Source: Micromonospora ureilytica (GTDB taxonomy: Bacteria; Actinomycetota; Actinomycetes; Mycobacteriales; Micromonosporaceae). Taken from it: a stretch of 64,000 nucleotides of DNA. This document shows positions 18,530 through 29,000 of this stretch, piece by piece. The stretch covers positions 1,612,001 to 1,676,000 of the forward strand of contig NZ_JADOTX010000001.1 of the NCBI RefSeq assembly GCF_015751765.1, written 5' to 3'. Numbering within the stretch: position 1 is the stretch's first letter; each line of letters opens with the position of its first letter. Below the pieces are notes generated by a model. That model was not told the DNA's origin. It worked only from the letters and a program-made list of their open reading frames with translations, and ran no database searches. A program made the translations under genes and the position numbers.

Positions 18530-19425
18530 CGACACTTGCAGACCCGAAGGCGGAGCGGGCCCTGGGCCGACGCCGCTGGCTCGGCCGACTGCGCGGTGGC
18601 TCGGCCAGTCGACCGGTCTGGCGTCAGCCGATCACGGTGGTGGCGTTGACCATCCTCGGTGGATGGTTGCTGCTGGCGTTGCTCGCCGACGTTCTCGCAC
18701 CGTACGACCCGCTGGCGCAGAGCGCCGACGCGTACGCGTCGCCGTCCGGGGCGCACTGGTTCGGCACCGACTCCCTCGGCCGGGACATCCTCAGCCGGGT
18801 CATCCACGGCGCCCGCCTGTCCATTCCGTTGGCCCTGGCCATCGTCTCGCTGGCCCTGCTGGTCGGCGGGCTGCTCGGGCTGGTCGCCGGATACGTCGGC
18901 CGGTTCGTCGACGAGGCGCTGATGCGCCTGACCGACCTGGTGTTCGCGTTCCCGCAGATCATCCTGGCCATGGCGGTGACGGCGGCGTTCGGCCCGAACA
19001 CCCGCAACGCCGTGCTGGCCCTGGTCATCGTCTCCTGGCCGGTCTACGCCCGGGTCATCCGCAGCGCCGTGCTGAGCATGCGCGGCGACGACTACCTCAA
19101 CGCCGCCCGCCTGCTCGGCGTCGGACCGATCCGGGCGTTGCGCCGCGACGTGCTGCCCAACAGCATCGGCCCGGCGATCGTGCTGGCCACCCTGGAGCTG
19201 GGCAACGCGGTGTTGCTGCTCGCCGCACTGTCGTTCCTCGGCTTGGGCCCGCGCCCACCGGCCGCCGAGTGGGGCTCGATGGTGGCCCTCGGCGCGCAGG
19301 ACCTGTCGATGTGGTGGGTCAGCGTGTTCCCCGGCCTCGCCATCCTCACCGTGGTGATGGCCTTCAACGTGCTCGGCGACGCGCTGCGCGACCGGCTCGA
19401 CCCCCGCTACACGAAGGGACGCTGA
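18526..19425 (+). CDS. ABC transporter permease, DppC type
   Basis: A 299-residue permease with an N-terminal cytoplasmic tail, one helix (VVALTILGGWLLLALLADVL), the DppC motif HWFGTDSLGRDILSRVIHGARLS and five further helices. The EAA loop is DDYLNAARLLGVGPIRALRRDVLPN. It pairs with the upstream DppB-type permease to form the membrane pore. Four-base overlap with that gene (ATGA) and one base before the next gene indicate a single transcript. Confidence 0.9.
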   Translation: MTTLADPKAERALGRRRWLGRLRGGSASRPVWRQPITVVALTILGGWLLLALLADVLAPYDPLAQSADAYASPSGAHWFGTDSLGRDILSRVIHGARLSIPLALAIVSLALLVGGLLGLVAGYVGRFVDEALMRLTDLVFAFPQIILAMAVTAAFGPNTRNAVLALVIVSWPVYARVIRSAVLSMRGDDYLNAARLLGVGPIRALRRDVLPNSIGPAIVLATLELGNAVLLLAALSFLGLGPRPPAAEWGSMVALGAQDLSMWWVSVFPGLAILTVVMAFNVLGDALRDRLDPRYTKGR

Positions 19426-19426
19426 G

Positions 19427-20404
19427 GTGGCACCGCTGCTCGACGTCGACTCCCTGGCCGTCACCCTGCCCTCACCGCGTGGCCCGCTGCCGATCCTGCA
19501 CGACGTGTCGTTGACAGTCGACGAGGGGGAACTGGTCGGCATCGCGGGGGAGAGCGGCTGCGGCAAGAGCCTCACCGCGCAGACCCTGCTCGGGTTGCTG
19601 CCCCCGGGGGCAGCGGTCACCGGCTCGGCCCGGTACGCCGGCACCGAACTGCTGGGTCTGGACGCCCGGGGCTGGCAGCGGGTCCGTGGCGCCGGCATCG
19701 CCATGGTCTTCCAGGACCCGAGCGCGGCCCTGCACCCGATGCTCACGGTTGGGCGGCAGCTCACCGAGCACATGCGGGTGCACCTGCGGATGGACCGTCG
19801 AGCTGCCGGCCGCCGCGCTGTGGAACTGCTCGACCAGGTTCGCATCCCGGACCCGGAGCGGGCGCTGCGCGCGTACCCACATCAGTTCTCCGGCGGAATG
19901 CGGCAGCGGGTGGCCATCGCCATCGCGCTGGCCGCCCGGCCCCGACTGCTGATCGCCGACGAACCGACGACCGCCCTCGACGTCACAGTGCAGGCCGGCA
20001 TCCTCGCCCTGCTGGAACGGCTGCGCGCCGAGACCGGGCTGGCCGTCGCGTTCATCACCCACGACCTCGGGGTGCTCAGCGCCCTCACCACCCGTGGCTA
20101 CATCTTCTACGCCGGGAGGGTCGTCGAGACCGGCCCGACGGGCAGCCTGCTCACCGCCCCCACCCACCCGTACACGGCCGCGTTGCTCGGCGCCCGACCG
20201 CACGGCACCCAGACCGGCGGGACGCTGCGGCCCATCCCGGGCGCCCCGCCGGCACCCGGCGAGGCGCCGCCGGGCTGCCCGTTCCAACCCCGCTGCGGGT
20301 ACGCCGAACCGTCCTGCGGCGAGGCCCCGCCCCCGCTCACCCCCGCCGGAGCCGACCGGTCGGTGGCCTGCGTGGTCCGTCCGCACCTGGAGGTGGCCGC
20401 GTGA
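19427..20404 (+). CDS. ABC transporter ATPase, DppD type
   Basis: A 325-residue ATPase with a GTG start. It has Walker A GESGCGKS (about residue 41), signature FSGGMRQRVAIA, Walker B LLIADEPTTALD and switch His in FITHDLGVLS. The C-terminal oligopeptide-transporter extension carries a Cys cluster (CPFQPRCGYAEPSCGE), the iron-sulfur-like or structural Cys motif common to DppD/OppD. It hydrolyses ATP to power uptake, as a heterodimer with the next gene product. Confidence 0.92.
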   Translation: MAPLLDVDSLAVTLPSPRGPLPILHDVSLTVDEGELVGIAGESGCGKSLTAQTLLGLLPPGAAVTGSARYAGTELLGLDARGWQRVRGAGIAMVFQDPSAALHPMLTVGRQLTEHMRVHLRMDRRAAGRRAVELLDQVRIPDPERALRAYPHQFSGGMRQRVAIAIALAARPRLLIADEPTTALDVTVQAGILALLERLRAETGLAVAFITHDLGVLSALTTRGYIFYAGRVVETGPTGSLLTAPTHPYTAALLGARPHGTQTGGTLRPIPGAPPAPGEAPPGCPFQPRCGYAEPSCGEAPPPLTPAGADRSVACVVRPHLEVAA

Positions 20405-21378
20405 ACACCACAACGCCCGCGCGACTGTCCTTCACCGACGTCGAGGTCGAGTACCGATCCCGAGGGCGTGGCCGGGTGCGGGCCGTCGCCGGGGTCAGCC
20501 TGGAGGTGTCGCCCGGCCAGATCGTCGGCCTGGTCGGCGAGTCCGGGTGCGGCAAGTCCACCCTCGCCCGCGTCGCGGTCGGGCTCAGCGCGCCGAGCGC
20601 CGGCACCGTCGAGTACGCCGGCCGACCGGTCACCCCGCTGGGCTGGCGGCCCCGCTCCGGAGCCGAGGTCGGCCTCCAGATGGTCTTCCAGAACCCGTAC
20701 GCCTCGCTGAACCCCCGGCGCACCATCGGCTCCCAACTCCTCGACGGCGTGCCGGCCGCGCTCACCGGGTCGGCCCGCCGAGCCCGGGTGCACGAGCTGC
20801 TCGAACGGGTGGCCATGCCGGCCAGCGCCGCCCAGCGGTATCCGCACCAGTTCTCCGGCGGTCAGCGGCAGCGCCTGGCGATCGCCCGCGCGCTCGCCCC
20901 GGAACCCCGGATGATCATCGCGGACGAGCCGGTGACCGCGCTGGACGCCTCGTCCCAGGCCCAGGTGGTCAACCTGCTCGTCGGGCTGGTCCGCGACCTC
21001 GACATGGGCATGCTCTTCATCTCCCACGACCTGGCGCTGGTGCACGAGATCGCCGATGTGACCGCCGTGATGTACCTGGGCCGGATCGTCGAGGCCGCAC
21101 CCACCCGCGAGCTGTGGCGCGAGCCCCGACACCCGTACACCCGGGCGTTGATCGACGCGGTGCCGCAGATCGGGCCCACCCCGCGCCTGCCCGCCATCCT
21201 CGCCGGGGAGGTGCCCGACCCGGCCAACGCGCCCACCGGGTGCCGTTTCCGGCCACGCTGCCCGCACGCGTTCGCGCCCTGCGGGGAGCAGCCGCCCACA
21301 GTCGACCTGGGCGGCCGCAGCGTCGCCTGTTGGCTCACCGACTCCGCGACGGCCCCGACCGTCGCGCGCTCACTCTGA
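20401..21378 (+). CDS. ABC transporter ATPase, DppF type
   Basis: A 325-residue ATPase whose GTG start overlaps the previous stop (GTGA). It shows Walker A GESGCGKST, signature FSGGQRQRLAIA, Walker B MIIADEPVTALD and LFISHDLALV. The C-terminal Cys motif is CRFRPRCPHAFAPC. It is the partner of the DppD-type ATPase and completes the importer. Eight bases separate it from the amidohydrolase gene, so uptake and breakdown genes are transcribed together. Confidence 0.92.
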   Translation: MNTTTPARLSFTDVEVEYRSRGRGRVRAVAGVSLEVSPGQIVGLVGESGCGKSTLARVAVGLSAPSAGTVEYAGRPVTPLGWRPRSGAEVGLQMVFQNPYASLNPRRTIGSQLLDGVPAALTGSARRARVHELLERVAMPASAAQRYPHQFSGGQRQRLAIARALAPEPRMIIADEPVTALDASSQAQVVNLLVGLVRDLDMGMLFISHDLALVHEIADVTAVMYLGRIVEAAPTRELWREPRHPYTRALIDAVPQIGPTPRLPAILAGEVPDPANAPTGCRFRPRCPHAFAPCGEQPPTVDLGGRSVACWLTDSATAPTVARSL

Positions 21379-21386
21379 GGACACCC

Positions 21387-22625
21387 ATGCGCAAGCCCAC
21401 CGAACAGGTCCTGGTCAACCTCGCCCTCTACGACGGTGTCCAGGACGCCCTCCAACCGGATCGCGGCATCTGGATCGACGCCGACGGGATGATCCGTGCC
21501 GTCGGTCAGGTCGACGACGTCCTCGCCGAAGCCGGCGCCGTCCGGGTGGTCGACCTGGGCGGCGAGCACGTCATGCCGGGTCTGACCAACATGCACGTCC
21601 ACCTCTCGCTGGGGCTGCCCGGCCACCTCGCCGACACGGTGCACGGCGCCAACCTGGCCGAACTGGTGCTGCTGATGGCCGACTCGGCCCGGCGCACCCT
21701 GCACTCCGGTGTCACCACCGCCCGCCTCGTCGGGGAAAGCCGGTACGCGGACTTCGCCCTGCGCAGGGGGATCGAGGCCGGCGCGGTCGACGGCCCGCGC
21801 ATCTTCACCGCGGGGCACGCGCTCTGCTGCACCGGCGGGCACGGCTGGGAGGCTGACGCCCTGGAGGCCGACGGCGCGGACGGGTTCCGTCGCGCCACCC
21901 GCGAACAGCTCCGCGCCGGCGCCGACCTGATCAAGGTCTGCATCTCCGGTGGAATCGCCGGCCAGCACGAGGCGATCGACACCCCGCAACTGCTCGACGA
22001 CGAGATGGCCGCGGTCATCCGCGTCGCGCACGACTGGGGGCGCAAGGTCACCGCGCACGCCGGCCCGGCCGACTCGGTCCGCCGTGCCGTGGAGTTGGGC
22101 CTCGACTGCGTCGAGCACGGGTACGAGCTGACCGACGACGTCACCCGACTGATGGCCGAGCGGGGTGTCTGGTACGTGCCGACGATCGTGGTGAGCCGCT
22201 GCGAGCAGTTCTTCCGCGACTCCGGGGTGCCGGGCTGGCTGATGGACCGGGCACTCGCCGCCGGCCCCCGGCACTGGGAGAGCCTCCAGCACGCCATCCG
22301 CAACGGCGTGCCGATCGCCCTGGGCAGCGACATGCCCCCGCACGCCGGCTACGACGAGACCACCGCGACTGTCCGCGAACTGGAGTTCATGGTGGACGCG
22401 GGGATGCCCGTAGCGGACGCGCTCAAGGCCGCCACCACCCGCCCGGCGCAGTGGCTGGGTCGTGCCGACAGCCTCGGCGCCGTCGAGGCCGGCAAGCACG
22501 CGGACCTGCTGGTGCTGCGCGACGACCCGACCCGCTCGGTCTCCGCGTTGCGCACCCTGCACGCGGTGCTGAAGGGCGGGGTGGCGTACCGCGACGACCA
22601 CGGCCGGCTCGGCGTACCGCGATGA
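21387..22625 (+). CDS. Metal-dependent amidohydrolase, imidazolonepropionase/prolidase-like
   Basis: A 412-residue cytoplasmic enzyme of the amidohydrolase superfamily. The metal ligands are visible in order: His-x-His in MPGLTNMHVHLSLG, Lys or carboxylated Lys region in DLIKVCISGGI, His in VTAHAGPAD, His in VEHGYEL and Asp in ALGSDMPPH. The closest relatives by pattern are imidazolonepropionase-like hydrolases, some of which act as Xaa-Pro or N-acyl dipeptidases. It probably cleaves the compound imported by the upstream transporter. The stop overlaps the start of the DUF885 gene. Confidence 0.88.
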   Translation: MRKPTEQVLVNLALYDGVQDALQPDRGIWIDADGMIRAVGQVDDVLAEAGAVRVVDLGGEHVMPGLTNMHVHLSLGLPGHLADTVHGANLAELVLLMADSARRTLHSGVTTARLVGESRYADFALRRGIEAGAVDGPRIFTAGHALCCTGGHGWEADALEADGADGFRRATREQLRAGADLIKVCISGGIAGQHEAIDTPQLLDDEMAAVIRVAHDWGRKVTAHAGPADSVRRAVELGLDCVEHGYELTDDVTRLMAERGVWYVPTIVVSRCEQFFRDSGVPGWLMDRALAAGPRHWESLQHAIRNGVPIALGSDMPPHAGYDETTATVRELEFMVDAGMPVADALKAATTRPAQWLGRADSLGAVEAGKHADLLVLRDDPTRSVSALRTLHAVLKGGVAYRDDHGRLGVPR

Positions 22626-24265
22626 CCAGCATCACCGAGGTCGCCGACGGGTACCTCGACGCGCTCGCCGAGCTGGACCCGCAGGCGGCCGAGGCGGCGG
22701 GGCGTACACCGGGGTCGCACGTCCCGGATCTCTCGCCGGAGGGGTTCGACGCCCGCGCCGAGCTGGCCCGACGCGCCGCGACGGCCGCCGCCGCGGCGAC
22801 CACCCACGGCCCCGGTGAGCGATCCCTGGCCGACGCCCTGCTCGACCGGCTGGCCAGTGAGGTCGACCTGTACGACGCGGGCTTCACCACCCGACTGCTC
22901 GCCCCACTGGCCACGCCGGTGCACCTGCTCCGGCAGCTCTTCGACAACCTGCCCCGACACACCGAGGACGACTGGGCGGTGGTCGCCGACCACCTGCACC
23001 AGGTGCCCGACGCCCTCGACCGGTACGCCGCGACGCTGCGCCGCTCGGCGCAGCAAGGACAACTGGTCGCCCGCCGCCAGGTGCTGGTGGTCGCCGACCA
23101 GTGCACCTCCTGGACCACCGCCGACTTCTACGGGCGGTTGGTCGACGGCTGTCCCGACGGCCCGCTCGCCGCTCGGCTGCGCCGGGGCGCGCGGCTGGCG
23201 ACCGCCGCCACCACCGGTTTCGCCGCGTTCCTCCGCGCCGAGCTGGCACCCGCCGCGTCCGAGGCGGACGGTGTCGGCGGCGACCTGTACCGGGTCACCG
23301 CCCGCAGTTTCCTCGGCGCGACAGTCGACCTCGACGAGGTGTACGCGTACGGCTGGGCGGAGTTGACCCGCACCGCCGCCGAGCTGCGGGCCGTCGCGGG
23401 CGAGCTGGGCCACTCGCGGGTGGCCGCCGCGCGGGCGGCCCTGGACGCCGACCCGGCCGGTCGGGTGGCGGCCGGGCCTGCCCTGGAGGAGTGGCTGCGC
23501 CGGTGCACCGAGCAGCTGACCGATGCCCTCGACGGCACCCACTTCGACATCCCGTCCGCCACCCGCCGGGTGGTGTGCCGGATCAGCCCCGCTACGTCCG
23601 GGGTCATGTACTACACACCTCCCGACCCGGCGTTGACGCGTCCCGGCGCGATCTGGTGGTCGGTGCCCACCGGCGAGTCGACGGTGCCGGTGTGGCGGCA
23701 CGTCGGCACGCTCTGCCACGAAGGGCTGCCCGGCCACCACCTCCAGCACGCCGTCACCCTCACCACCGCCGCCCTGCACCCGTGGCAGCGCACCCTCTGC
23801 CAGGTGCACGGGTACGCGGAAGGGTGGGCGCACTACGCCGAGCGCCTCGCCGACGAGATCGGCCTGTACGCCGGCCCGGCCGAGCGGCTCGGCATGCTCG
23901 ACGGCCAGATGTGGCGGGCCGCCCGGGTGGTCATCGACCTGGGTCTGCACCTCGGGCTGCCGATCCCGGCCGGCAACGGTTTCACCGAGGAGCGCCGCTG
24001 GACGCCCGCGCTCGCGGTGGACGTCCTCACCCGCGTCGCCGGCCTGGACGCCGAGACCGCGCGTTTCGAGGTCGACAGGTATCTCGGCTGGCCGGCGCAG
24101 GCCCTGGCCTTCAAGGTCGGCGCGCGGCTGTGGCAGCAGGCCCGCCGGGACGCCGAGCGCCGCGAGGGTCCGGCCTTCGACCGGAAACGCTTCCACCACA
24201 CCGCGTTGGCGCTCGGACCCATGGGACTGGATCCGCTCCGCGCCCGCCTGGCCGACCTGCCCTGA
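22622..24265 (+). CDS. DUF885 family protein, probable metallo-hydrolase
   Basis: A 547-residue cytoplasmic protein without a signal peptide. It matches DUF885 over its length, including the motif CHEGLPGHHLQHAV at about residue 365, whose histidines and glutamate have the look of a zinc site, and EGWAHYAERL further on. Family members are considered peptidase-like, but few have been tested. Its start overlaps the amidohydrolase stop (ATGA), so the two are made together and may act in sequence on the same imported substrate. Confidence 0.82.
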   Translation: MTSITEVADGYLDALAELDPQAAEAAGRTPGSHVPDLSPEGFDARAELARRAATAAAAATTHGPGERSLADALLDRLASEVDLYDAGFTTRLLAPLATPVHLLRQLFDNLPRHTEDDWAVVADHLHQVPDALDRYAATLRRSAQQGQLVARRQVLVVADQCTSWTTADFYGRLVDGCPDGPLAARLRRGARLATAATTGFAAFLRAELAPAASEADGVGGDLYRVTARSFLGATVDLDEVYAYGWAELTRTAAELRAVAGELGHSRVAAARAALDADPAGRVAAGPALEEWLRRCTEQLTDALDGTHFDIPSATRRVVCRISPATSGVMYYTPPDPALTRPGAIWWSVPTGESTVPVWRHVGTLCHEGLPGHHLQHAVTLTTAALHPWQRTLCQVHGYAEGWAHYAERLADEIGLYAGPAERLGMLDGQMWRAARVVIDLGLHLGLPIPAGNGFTEERRWTPALAVDVLTRVAGLDAETARFEVDRYLGWPAQALAFKVGARLWQQARRDAERREGPAFDRKRFHHTALALGPMGLDPLRARLADLP

Positions 24266-24302
24266 CCCCCGAAGCGCCGTACCCGATCGGAAGTGACAGC
24301 CG

Positions 24303-24674
24303 ATGAGCGATGAGCTCCGCACCACCATCACCGACCTGTACCGGTCCCTCGGCGACCGGCAGGCCTTCGACGCGCACCTGCACCCCGACCTGACGTTCTG
24401 GGAGTCCGACGCCGATGGCCTGCTGTCCGGCCTGCCTGCGCTCGACGACCTGCGGGACCGGCGGGCGACCCGGGCGACCGGGTCGGCGCCGATCTCGGTG
24501 GCGCCGGAACACCTGCGTGCCGATGCCTGGGGCGACACCGGTCTGGTCCGCTACGTGCTGCGGGCCCGCTTCGCCGACACCCGGCCGGACGAGTGTTTCC
24601 GGGTGACCGACGTGCTGCGCCGCGAGGACGGCTCCTGGCGCATCGTGCACCACCACGCGGAGGCAGTGCGATGA
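24303..24674 (+). CDS. NTF2/SnoaL-like protein
   Basis: A 123-residue protein with the cone-shaped NTF2-like fold pattern: an N-terminal helix pair (DELRTTITDLYRSLGDRQAF), LHPDLTFWESDADGLLSG, and strands ending in VLRREDGSWRIVHHHAEAVR. Such proteins are small enzymes or binding subunits with varied chemistry. It is in the operon 37 bases after the DUF885 gene and overlaps the next start by four bases. The role is unknown. Confidence 0.78.
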   Translation: MSDELRTTITDLYRSLGDRQAFDAHLHPDLTFWESDADGLLSGLPALDDLRDRRATRATGSAPISVAPEHLRADAWGDTGLVRYVLRARFADTRPDECFRVTDVLRREDGSWRIVHHHAEAVR

Positions 24675-24997
24675 GCGCAGGGGAACCCACCACCGACCTG
24701 TACGACCTGCGGGTCGTGGTGGAGCGGATCGACGGCCGCTCGGTGTGCGGCCTGAAACCGGGCGACCACATCGACCTGACCGGCTCCAACCGGCTCACCA
24801 TCCCCGCCGGGGGGCACTTCTGCCTCTACGCCCTGGCGGCGTGCCTGCCGTTGCTGCCGGCGAAGCAGCGGGCGCTGGCCGAGGGCGACTGGATGGCCCG
24901 GGACAGCCACGTCGCCTGCCCGGACCCGGACGAGCGGCTCATCATGCGCATCGAGCGGACCGGCCTTCAGCGCATCCCCACCGAGGAGCTGACGTGA
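24671..24997 (+). CDS. TIGR04076 family protein
   Basis: A 108-residue protein matching the small TIGR04076 family: YDLRVVVERIDGR, CGLKPGDHIDLTG, LTIPAGGHFCLYALAACLPLLPAKQR, then CPDPDERLIMRI. Conserved cysteines (CGLKPGD, CLYALAAC, ACPDPD) are present. The family has no described function. Overlaps with genes on both sides show that it is translated with the NTF2-like and LLM proteins, suggesting one pathway or complex. Confidence 0.8.
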   Translation: MSAGEPTTDLYDLRVVVERIDGRSVCGLKPGDHIDLTGSNRLTIPAGGHFCLYALAACLPLLPAKQRALAEGDWMARDSHVACPDPDERLIMRIERTGLQRIPTEELT

Positions 24998-25986
24998 GCG
25001 CTGGGCTGGTCGGCATCGGCCTACAGTCCGACAAGTCCGCCGACGAGTACGCGGAGCTGGCCGAACTGACCGAGCGGCACGGCTTTGACGTGCTGTCGGT
25101 CTTCGGTGACCTGATGTACCAACCGCCGATCTTTCCGCTGCTGGTGGCGGCCCGGCACACCCGGCGGATCCGCCTGGGCGCGGCGTGCCTCAACCCGTTC
25201 ACCATGCACCCGGTGGAGGTGGCCGGTCAGGTGGCCGCACTGGACCTGGCCTCGCGGGGGCGGGCCTACCTGGGCCTGGCCCGGGGCACCTGGCTCAACG
25301 AGATCGGCGTGCCGCAGGTCCGTCCGATCCGGCGCATCGTCGAGACGGTCGCCGTCGTACGGCTGCTGCTCGCCGGCGACGACGGCGGTTTCCAGGGTGG
25401 GGAGTTCACTGTCGCCCCGGGCACATCACTGCGGTACACACCGGCCCGTGCCGATGTGCCGGTCCTCGTCGGCACCTGGGGGCGGCAGACCGCCCGGGCA
25501 GCGGCGGGCTTCGCCGGCGAGGTCAAGGTCGGCGGGTCGGCAAACCCGGCGATGGCCCGGATGATGCGCGCCTGGCTGGACGACACGGCGGTCGCGGACC
25601 GGGACTGTACGGGTGTCGTGCTCGGCGCGGTCACCGTCGTCGACGAGGACGGTGCGCTGGCGCGCCGGGTGGCCCGCCGGGAGGTGGCCATGTACCTGGC
25701 GGTGGTCGCCGCCCTCGACCCGACGATCGAGGTGGACCCGGAGCTGCTGGCCCGCATCAAGCAGCACGTCGGCCGTCGGGAGGACGACCTCGCCGGCGCG
25801 CTGATCGGCGACGACCTGCTCGATCTGTTCGCCTTCTCCGGCACGCCCGAGCACGTCGCGGGGCAGGCGGCGGCGGTGTTCGACGCCGGTGCGAGCCGGG
25901 TGGAGTTCGGCACCCCGCACGGGTTGACGCCGCACGGCGGCATCGACCTGCTCGGCCGGCGGGTGCTCCCACTGTTACGGGCGTGA
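24994..25986 (+). CDS. LLM-class flavin/F420-dependent oxidoreductase
   Basis: A 330-residue TIM-barrel protein of the luciferase-like family, close in pattern to the F420-dependent methylenetetrahydromethanopterin reductase-like group: VGIGLQSDKSADEYAELAELTERHGFD, then LGAACLNPFTMHPVEVAGQVAALD and YLGLARGTW. The GTG start overlaps the previous stop. It may oxidise or reduce the imported compound or its cleavage product. As the last gene of the operon it is followed by a 101-base gap before the subtilase. Confidence 0.85.
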   Translation: MSAGLVGIGLQSDKSADEYAELAELTERHGFDVLSVFGDLMYQPPIFPLLVAARHTRRIRLGAACLNPFTMHPVEVAGQVAALDLASRGRAYLGLARGTWLNEIGVPQVRPIRRIVETVAVVRLLLAGDDGGFQGGEFTVAPGTSLRYTPARADVPVLVGTWGRQTARAAAGFAGEVKVGGSANPAMARMMRAWLDDTAVADRDCTGVVLGAVTVVDEDGALARRVARREVAMYLAVVAALDPTIEVDPELLARIKQHVGRREDDLAGALIGDDLLDLFAFSGTPEHVAGQAAAVFDAGASRVEFGTPHGLTPHGGIDLLGRRVLPLLRA

Positions 25987-26087
25987 AAACCTCCTCGGCG
26001 AAGGCTCCCGGTAGATCGTTCACCTGCATATGATCTTGCCGGAGTCGCCCGAAGAGGCGGGTTCGTCCACATTAGACGAGGAGCAAC

Positions 26088-29000
26088 ATGCTCAGGAAAA
26101 CGCGGTGGCTGTTGGCCGTCGCCGTCACGGCCACGACACTGACCGCCCTACCGGGCGGCGCTGCCACGGCCGGCCCCAACGGCATCGGTAAGACCGGCTC
26201 ACCCGCAGCCGTGGCCGACGGGAAGACGCACACCGTCACCCTGCTCACCGGGGACGTGGTGACCGTACGGGACACCGGATCGGGGTGCCCACAGGCCACT
26301 GTGCGACCGGCCGACGAGAACGCGGTGATCAGCCAAAGCTGTGGCCCCGACGGTCACCTGCACGTCATCCCCGCCCGCGTCGCGTCCCAGATCGGCCCGG
26401 TCCTGGACCCCGACCTGTTCGACGTCACCACGCTGATCGCCGACGGCTACGACGACGACAACTCCGCCGAGCTGCCGCTCATCGTGCAGCCGGCCACCGC
26501 GTCCGCCCGGGTGGCCGCGCTCGGTGACGTGCTGTCGCTGCCCAGCATCGGTGCGGTCGCCGGCCGCGTACCCAAGAAGAGCCCGGCCACCGCGAAGCTC
26601 GCCACCAACTCGTTGCTCGCCGGTGCGAAGAAGGTCTGGCTCGACCGCAAGGTCCGGGCCACCGCCCTGACCGGCGGTGGGCGACCCGCCGGCCTGGACC
26701 GCAACCTCGGCCAGATCGCCGCGCCGGACGCCTGGAAGGCCGGCTACACCGGCAAGGGCGTCCGGGTCGCGGTGCTCGACACCGGCGCCGACTTCACCCA
26801 CCCGGACCTGGTCGGCCGGGTCGCCGAGCGGGCCGACTTCACCGTCGAGGGCGGCGACGCCGTCGACCACAACGGCCACGGTACGCACGTCGCCTCGACC
26901 ATCGCCGGCACCGGCGCGGCCGCCCACGGTCAGCGTCGCGGCGTGGCGCCGGACGCCAAGCTGGTGATCGGCAAGGTCCTCGACGACAACGGCTACGGCG
27001 ACGACTCCGGCATCATCGCCGCCATGGAGTGGGCCGCCACCCGGGCCGACGTCATCAACATGAGCCTCGGTGGCAGCGACCCGGACGACGGCACCGACCC
27101 GCTGTCGCTCGCCGTCGACGGGCTGAGCAAGTCCACCGGCGCGCTGTTCGTCATCGCCGCCGGCAACAGCGGCGCCGCCATCTCCTCACCGGGCTCGGCC
27201 GCCAGCGCGTTGACCGTCGGCGCTGTCGACCGGAACGACGAGCTCGCCGACTTCTCCAGCCGTGGGCCGCTGGTCACCAGCAACGTGGCCAAGCCGGAGG
27301 TGGTCGCCCCCGGTGTCGACATCGTCGCCGCTCGGGCCGCCGGCACCAACCTCCAGGACCCGATCGACAGGTACTACGAGGCGATCAGCGGCACCTCGAT
27401 GGCCAGCCCGCACGTGGCGGGCGCCGCCGCGCTGCTCGCCCAGCGCCACCCGGACTGGACCGGTGAGCGGCTCAAGGCCGCCCTCGTCGGCGCCGCCGAC
27501 CCGCTCGCCGGCATCGACCCGTACGCCGTCGGCGCCGGCCGGCTCAACGCGGCCCGGGCCCTCGGCGGCCCGACCAGCGACCAGCCGGTGGTCAACCTCG
27601 GCACCTTCGCCTACCCGCAGTCCGGGACCAGCGAGACGAAGCTGAGCTGGACCGGTGAGTCGACGGCAGTTCTCGACCTCCACGTGTCGATCGTCAACCA
27701 CGACGGCCAGCCGGTGCCGCGCGGCGCGGCGTCGCTCTCGACGAGCCGACTGACGCTCAAGCACGGCAGCACCGCCGCGGCGACCCTCCGGATCAACCGT
27801 GCCGCGCTGGCCGCCCGACCGGGCTTCTACCTGGCCACCGTCACCGCCCGCACCGGCCGCACGCTGGTCTCGACGACGCCGGTGAGCTTCTACGTCGAGC
27901 AGCCCAGCCACGATCTGACGATTCAGACGAAGCCACTGCCGGGCCTGAAGGACGGCGCGGAGAGCTGGATCAACCTGATGGTCACCAACCTCACCGACCC
28001 GCTGATCTACTACGGCGGTGCGGGCGGTACGCCCGGTGACACCTTCACGCTGCGGGTGCCGGCCGGTCGATACGCGATCCTCGGCTCCTCCGTCGCCTAC
28101 TACGTCGACAGTGACGTACTGGAGACGACACTCGCCGCCGAGGCCGACCTGGACGTGCGGGGTGCCCGGAGCGTGACGCTCGACCCGGCGCGGGCCAGGC
28201 CGGTGACGGCTACTGTCGACGGGGTGCCCACCACGCCCACCCGGACTGACTTCACAAACGTCCAGACCGCGGCGAACGGCCTGTCCTGGTGGCACCAGAT
28301 CAGCGGGTACGGGACCAAGACGACGGTCCGCACCACCGCACTGGCGAAGCCCACCGTCGGCTCCCGGCGCACCTGGGCGGCAGTCAACCTGGACTCGCCG
28401 GCCGGCACCGCCAAGCCGTACCGCTACAACCTGGTGCACGAGTACGCGGGTGGCGTACCGGCCGACCCCGCCTTCCGCGTGAACAAGGCCGAGCAGGCGA
28501 AGCTGGCCCGGATCGACGAGCGGTTCCACCAGACGGACTCGCCGGAGATGTTCACCCAGCTGATCCGTACCGGCACGACCCGCGACGGGGTGTGGGTGAC
28601 CCAGACCCACGAGGGGAACCTGCCGCCGTACCGGACCGACTACCTCTCGCCCGACATCCTCTGGGCCGACCAGGGCGGCTACGGCGGGCTGGCCGCGGAC
28701 GAGGCACCCCGCAGCTACCGGCCGGGTAGCCGGCAGAGCAAGATCTGGGCGCGTCAGCCCCTGCACTCCGACTGGTACGACGACCCGGCCGGTGCCGACT
28801 GGAGCTGCGCCACCGCGCCGTCGCGGACCCGGGGCAACCTGCACCTCGACCTGGTGTCGCTGACCGACCAGCACCAGCGGGCCGACTGCCTGCAGGGCGA
28901 GGCGATCGGCGTGAAGCGCAAGCTGTCGCTGTACCGCAACGGCAAGCTGGTCGACGAGCGGTCCGGCCCGTTCGGCGACTTCACCGTCCCGCAGTCGATG

